Source: Pseudomonadota bacterium (GTDB lineage Bacteria; Pseudomonadota; Alphaproteobacteria; Rhizobiales; Tepidamorphaceae). From it: a DNA stretch of 6,951 nt. The stretch covers positions 1 to 6,951 of the forward strand of contig JAEYRQ010000544.1 of the NCBI GenBank assembly GCA_023435545.1, written 5' to 3'. The first letter of the stretch is position 1; each line of letters begins with the position of its first letter. Position numbers and translations under genes: made by a program. Below, one piece after another: positions 5,451-6,951 of the stretch. The notes beneath the pieces are model-generated. The model had not been told where the DNA came from. It ran no database searches and was given only the letters and a program-made list of their open reading frames with translations.

Positions 5451-6712
5451 TCGTCGCCGGCTCCTTTCTCGGCCTGCTCGCCGTCGGCCTGCCGATCGCG
5501 TTCGTGCTGGCGGCGACCGCGCTGGTCTATGTCGCGGCGAGCGGCAATCACGTGCTGCTGCTCTCCTATCCACAGCAGATGTTCGGCGGACTGGAAAACT
5601 ACGGCCTGCTGGCGCTGCCGCTGTTCATCCTGCTCGGCGAACTGATGAACGAGGGCGGCATCGGGCGGCGGCTGATGGCGATGGCGATGGCCTTCGTCGG
5701 CTCGGTTCGCGGCGGCCTCGCCTATGTGAACCTCATCGCCAACATGATGATGGCGTCCATTCTGGGCTCGACGGTGGCGCAGATCACCATCATGTCGCGG
5801 ATGGCGGTGCCGGAGATGGAGCGCGCCGGCTACCCCAAGGACGTGTCGGTGGCGATCACCGCCGCCGGCGGCCTGCTCGCACCGATCATCCCGCCCTCGA
5901 TGCTGTTCATCATCTATGGCGTCATCGCCCAGATCTCGATCGGGGAGCTGTTCATTGCCGGGATCGTCCCCGGCCTGCTGATGTCAGCATCGTTCCTCGT
6001 GGTCATCGCCATTCTGGGTCGAATTCACGGCTTTCCGTCCTCGCGTCGGATGTCGCTGCGCGAATCGGCGCGGGCGGTGTTCGAGTGCGCGCCGGCCGCG
6101 CTTATCCCCGTCACCATCATCGGCACGATCCTCGGCGGGATGGCCACGCCCACCGAGGCCGCCGCACTCGCCGCGCTCGCCTCGATCCTGATCGGCATGT
6201 TCGTCTACCGCGAGATGAAGCCGGCGCAGATCGCCCCCGCCTTCGTCCGCGCCGCGCGCAACTCGGCGATCGTCCTGTTCCTGATCGCGGCCGCGCAGGT
6301 CTTCTCCTGGGTGATCACCTTCCAGAACATCCCCGCCCAGGCGGCGGCCTGGCTGCAGGCACTGACCGATTCGCCAGCGATCTTCCTCCTGATCCTGAAC
6401 ATCTGCCTGATCGGCGTCGGCATGATCATCGATCCGATCCCGGCTCTGATCCTGATCGTGCCGGTGATGCTGCCGGTGGCGATGGATGTCTACGGCATCA
6501 ACCCCTTCCACTTCGGCGTGGTGGTCTGCCTCAACCTGGTGCTCGGCCTGCTGACGCCGCCCGTCGGGACGGGGCTGTTCACCGCAGCCGTGATGTCCGG
6601 CATCCGGGCCGAGCGCATCGCCTTCGTGCTGATGCCGTTCCTGATCGCGGTCGCGGCCGTGATCGTGCTGCTGATCTTCTTCCCCGTCCTGGTCACCGGA
6701 GTGCTGAGATGA
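5447..6712 (+). CDS. dctM: TRAP transporter large membrane subunit (DctM family)
   Basis: The large transport-channel subunit of the TRAP system, 421 residues, the usual size, and hydrophobic throughout with about a dozen membrane segments. Family landmarks: PLFILLGELMNEGGIGRRL (58-76), ASILGSTVAQ (103-112), the VPEMERAGYPKD loop (121-132), the first re-entrant element GGLLAPIIPPSMLFIIYG (141-158), GGMATPTEAAALA (230-242), IIDPIPALILIVPVMLPV (327-344) and the second re-entrant element LGLLTPPVGTGLF (366-378). GSTV stands where family members usually have GSS, a conservative change. The GTG start (5447-5449) overlaps the dctQ stop and has GGTGG 6 bases upstream. The frame stays open to the left through dctQ, but that translation is not membrane-like, so this is not a DctQM fusion. 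The substrate cannot be read from the sequence. Confidence 0.95.
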   Translation: MIVAGSFLGLLAVGLPIAFVLAATALVYVAASGNHVLLLSYPQQMFGGLENYGLLALPLFILLGELMNEGGIGRRLMAMAMAFVGSVRGGLAYVNLIANMMMASILGSTVAQITIMSRMAVPEMERAGYPKDVSVAITAAGGLLAPIIPPSMLFIIYGVIAQISIGELFIAGIVPGLLMSASFLVVIAILGRIHGFPSSRRMSLRESARAVFECAPAALIPVTIIGTILGGMATPTEAAALAALASILIGMFVYREMKPAQIAPAFVRAARNSAIVLFLIAAAQVFSWVITFQNIPAQAAAWLQALTDSPAIFLLILNICLIGVGMIIDPIPALILIVPVMLPVAMDVYGINPFHFGVVVCLNLVLGLLTPPVGTGLFTAAVMSGIRAERIAFVLMPFLIAVAAVIVLLIFFPVLVTGVLR

Positions 6713-6951
6713 GCGTGCGCGATGTCCCGGCCGGCGGCCGGATCGCCGTTGTCGGCGGCGGCACGATCGGTGCGGGCTGGGCGGTGGTCTTCGCGGCGGC
6801 CGGCTACGACACGGTCGTGCTCGATCCCGATCCCGCCGTTGCCGGGCGCCTCGCGGCGATGTGGGAGACAGGGCTGCCGGTCGTGCACCGGGTCGGTATC
6901 CTCGCCGATGCCGTTCACCCCCCGGTCGCGACCACCGATCCGGGGCAGGCC
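6709..6951 (+). CDS. NAD-dependent 3-hydroxyacyl-CoA dehydrogenase/lambda-crystallin family protein, N-terminal part
   Basis: The first 81 residues of a dehydrogenase that runs off the right edge. Residues 11-40 form a Rossmann beta-alpha-beta unit: RIAVVGGGTIGAGWAVVFAAAGYDTVVLDP, with GGGTIG (16-21) as the dinucleotide loop and D39 at the end of the second strand, which favours NAD+ over NADP+. The GxGxIGxGWA pattern is typical of the 3-hydroxyacyl-CoA dehydrogenase superfamily, including lambda-crystallin (L-gulonate dehydrogenase) and L-carnitine dehydrogenase types. The substrate domain is missing, so these cannot be told apart. ATG (6709-6711) overlaps the dctM stop in an ATGA, implying cotranscription and oxidation of the imported compound or a derivative. 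Confidence 0.85.
   Translation, partial: MSVRDVPAGGRIAVVGGGTIGAGWAVVFAAAGYDTVVLDPDPAVAGRLAAMWETGLPVVHRVGILADAVHPPVATTDPGQA

Noticed and set aside
4796..6712. A single 638-codon reading frame that could be taken as a DctQM fusion
   Set aside because: Its first about 217 residues are Arg/Gly-rich and not membrane-like. dctQ is encoded in another frame over the same bases, with proper helices, a ribosome site and a stop overlapping the GTG of dctM.

Overview
This is a GC-rich, densely packed chromosomal segment, most likely from an alphaproteobacterium. I infer that from the base composition, the queA-tgt pair, the DUF4864 neighbour, the tRNA-Lys with an encoded CCA end, and a TRAP transporter paired with an FCD-type GntR regulator. 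I cannot name a genus from the sequence alone. Coding is nearly continuous, and gene junctions are mostly overlapping or abutting stop and start codons.

Layout. Positions 1-1750 (+) hold the 3' part of queA followed by tgt, joined by an ATGA stop/start overlap; these are two consecutive steps in making queuosine in tRNA. A small exported DUF4864 protein (1751-2200, -) converges on tgt with no gap, so the two stop codons form TGATCA. A short intergenic stretch (2201-2347) holds a candidate promoter on each strand. It is followed by tRNA-Lys(UUU) at 2348-2423 and, 43 bases later, UDP-glucose 6-dehydrogenase (2467-3855, +), which supplies UDP-glucuronate for envelope polysaccharides.

The right half is a separate catabolic or uptake locus. 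A GntR/FCD regulator resembling CsiR (3845-4627, -) overlaps the end of ugd by 11 bases. It is divergent from a TRAP transporter: the small membrane subunit dctQ (4839-5450) and the large membrane subunit dctM (5447-6712). A truncated NAD-dependent dehydrogenase of the 3-hydroxyacyl-CoA dehydrogenase/lambda-crystallin type (6709 to the window end) follows. dctQ, dctM and the dehydrogenase are joined by stop/start overlaps and read as one transcript. The 211-base divergent region holds an AT-rich island with a perfect inverted repeat, a helical-phase direct repeat, and a strong GC hairpin in the regulator's leader. The likely picture is substrate-responsive control of uptake and first oxidation of an organic or hydroxy acid. 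The solute-binding subunit (DctP) is not in the window.

The most notable observation is that the tRNA-guanine transglycosylase keeps its catalytic residues but has lost three of the four zinc ligands normal for bacterial Tgt. I see no convincing novel multi-gene system, CRISPR array, insertion sequence or phage element here.
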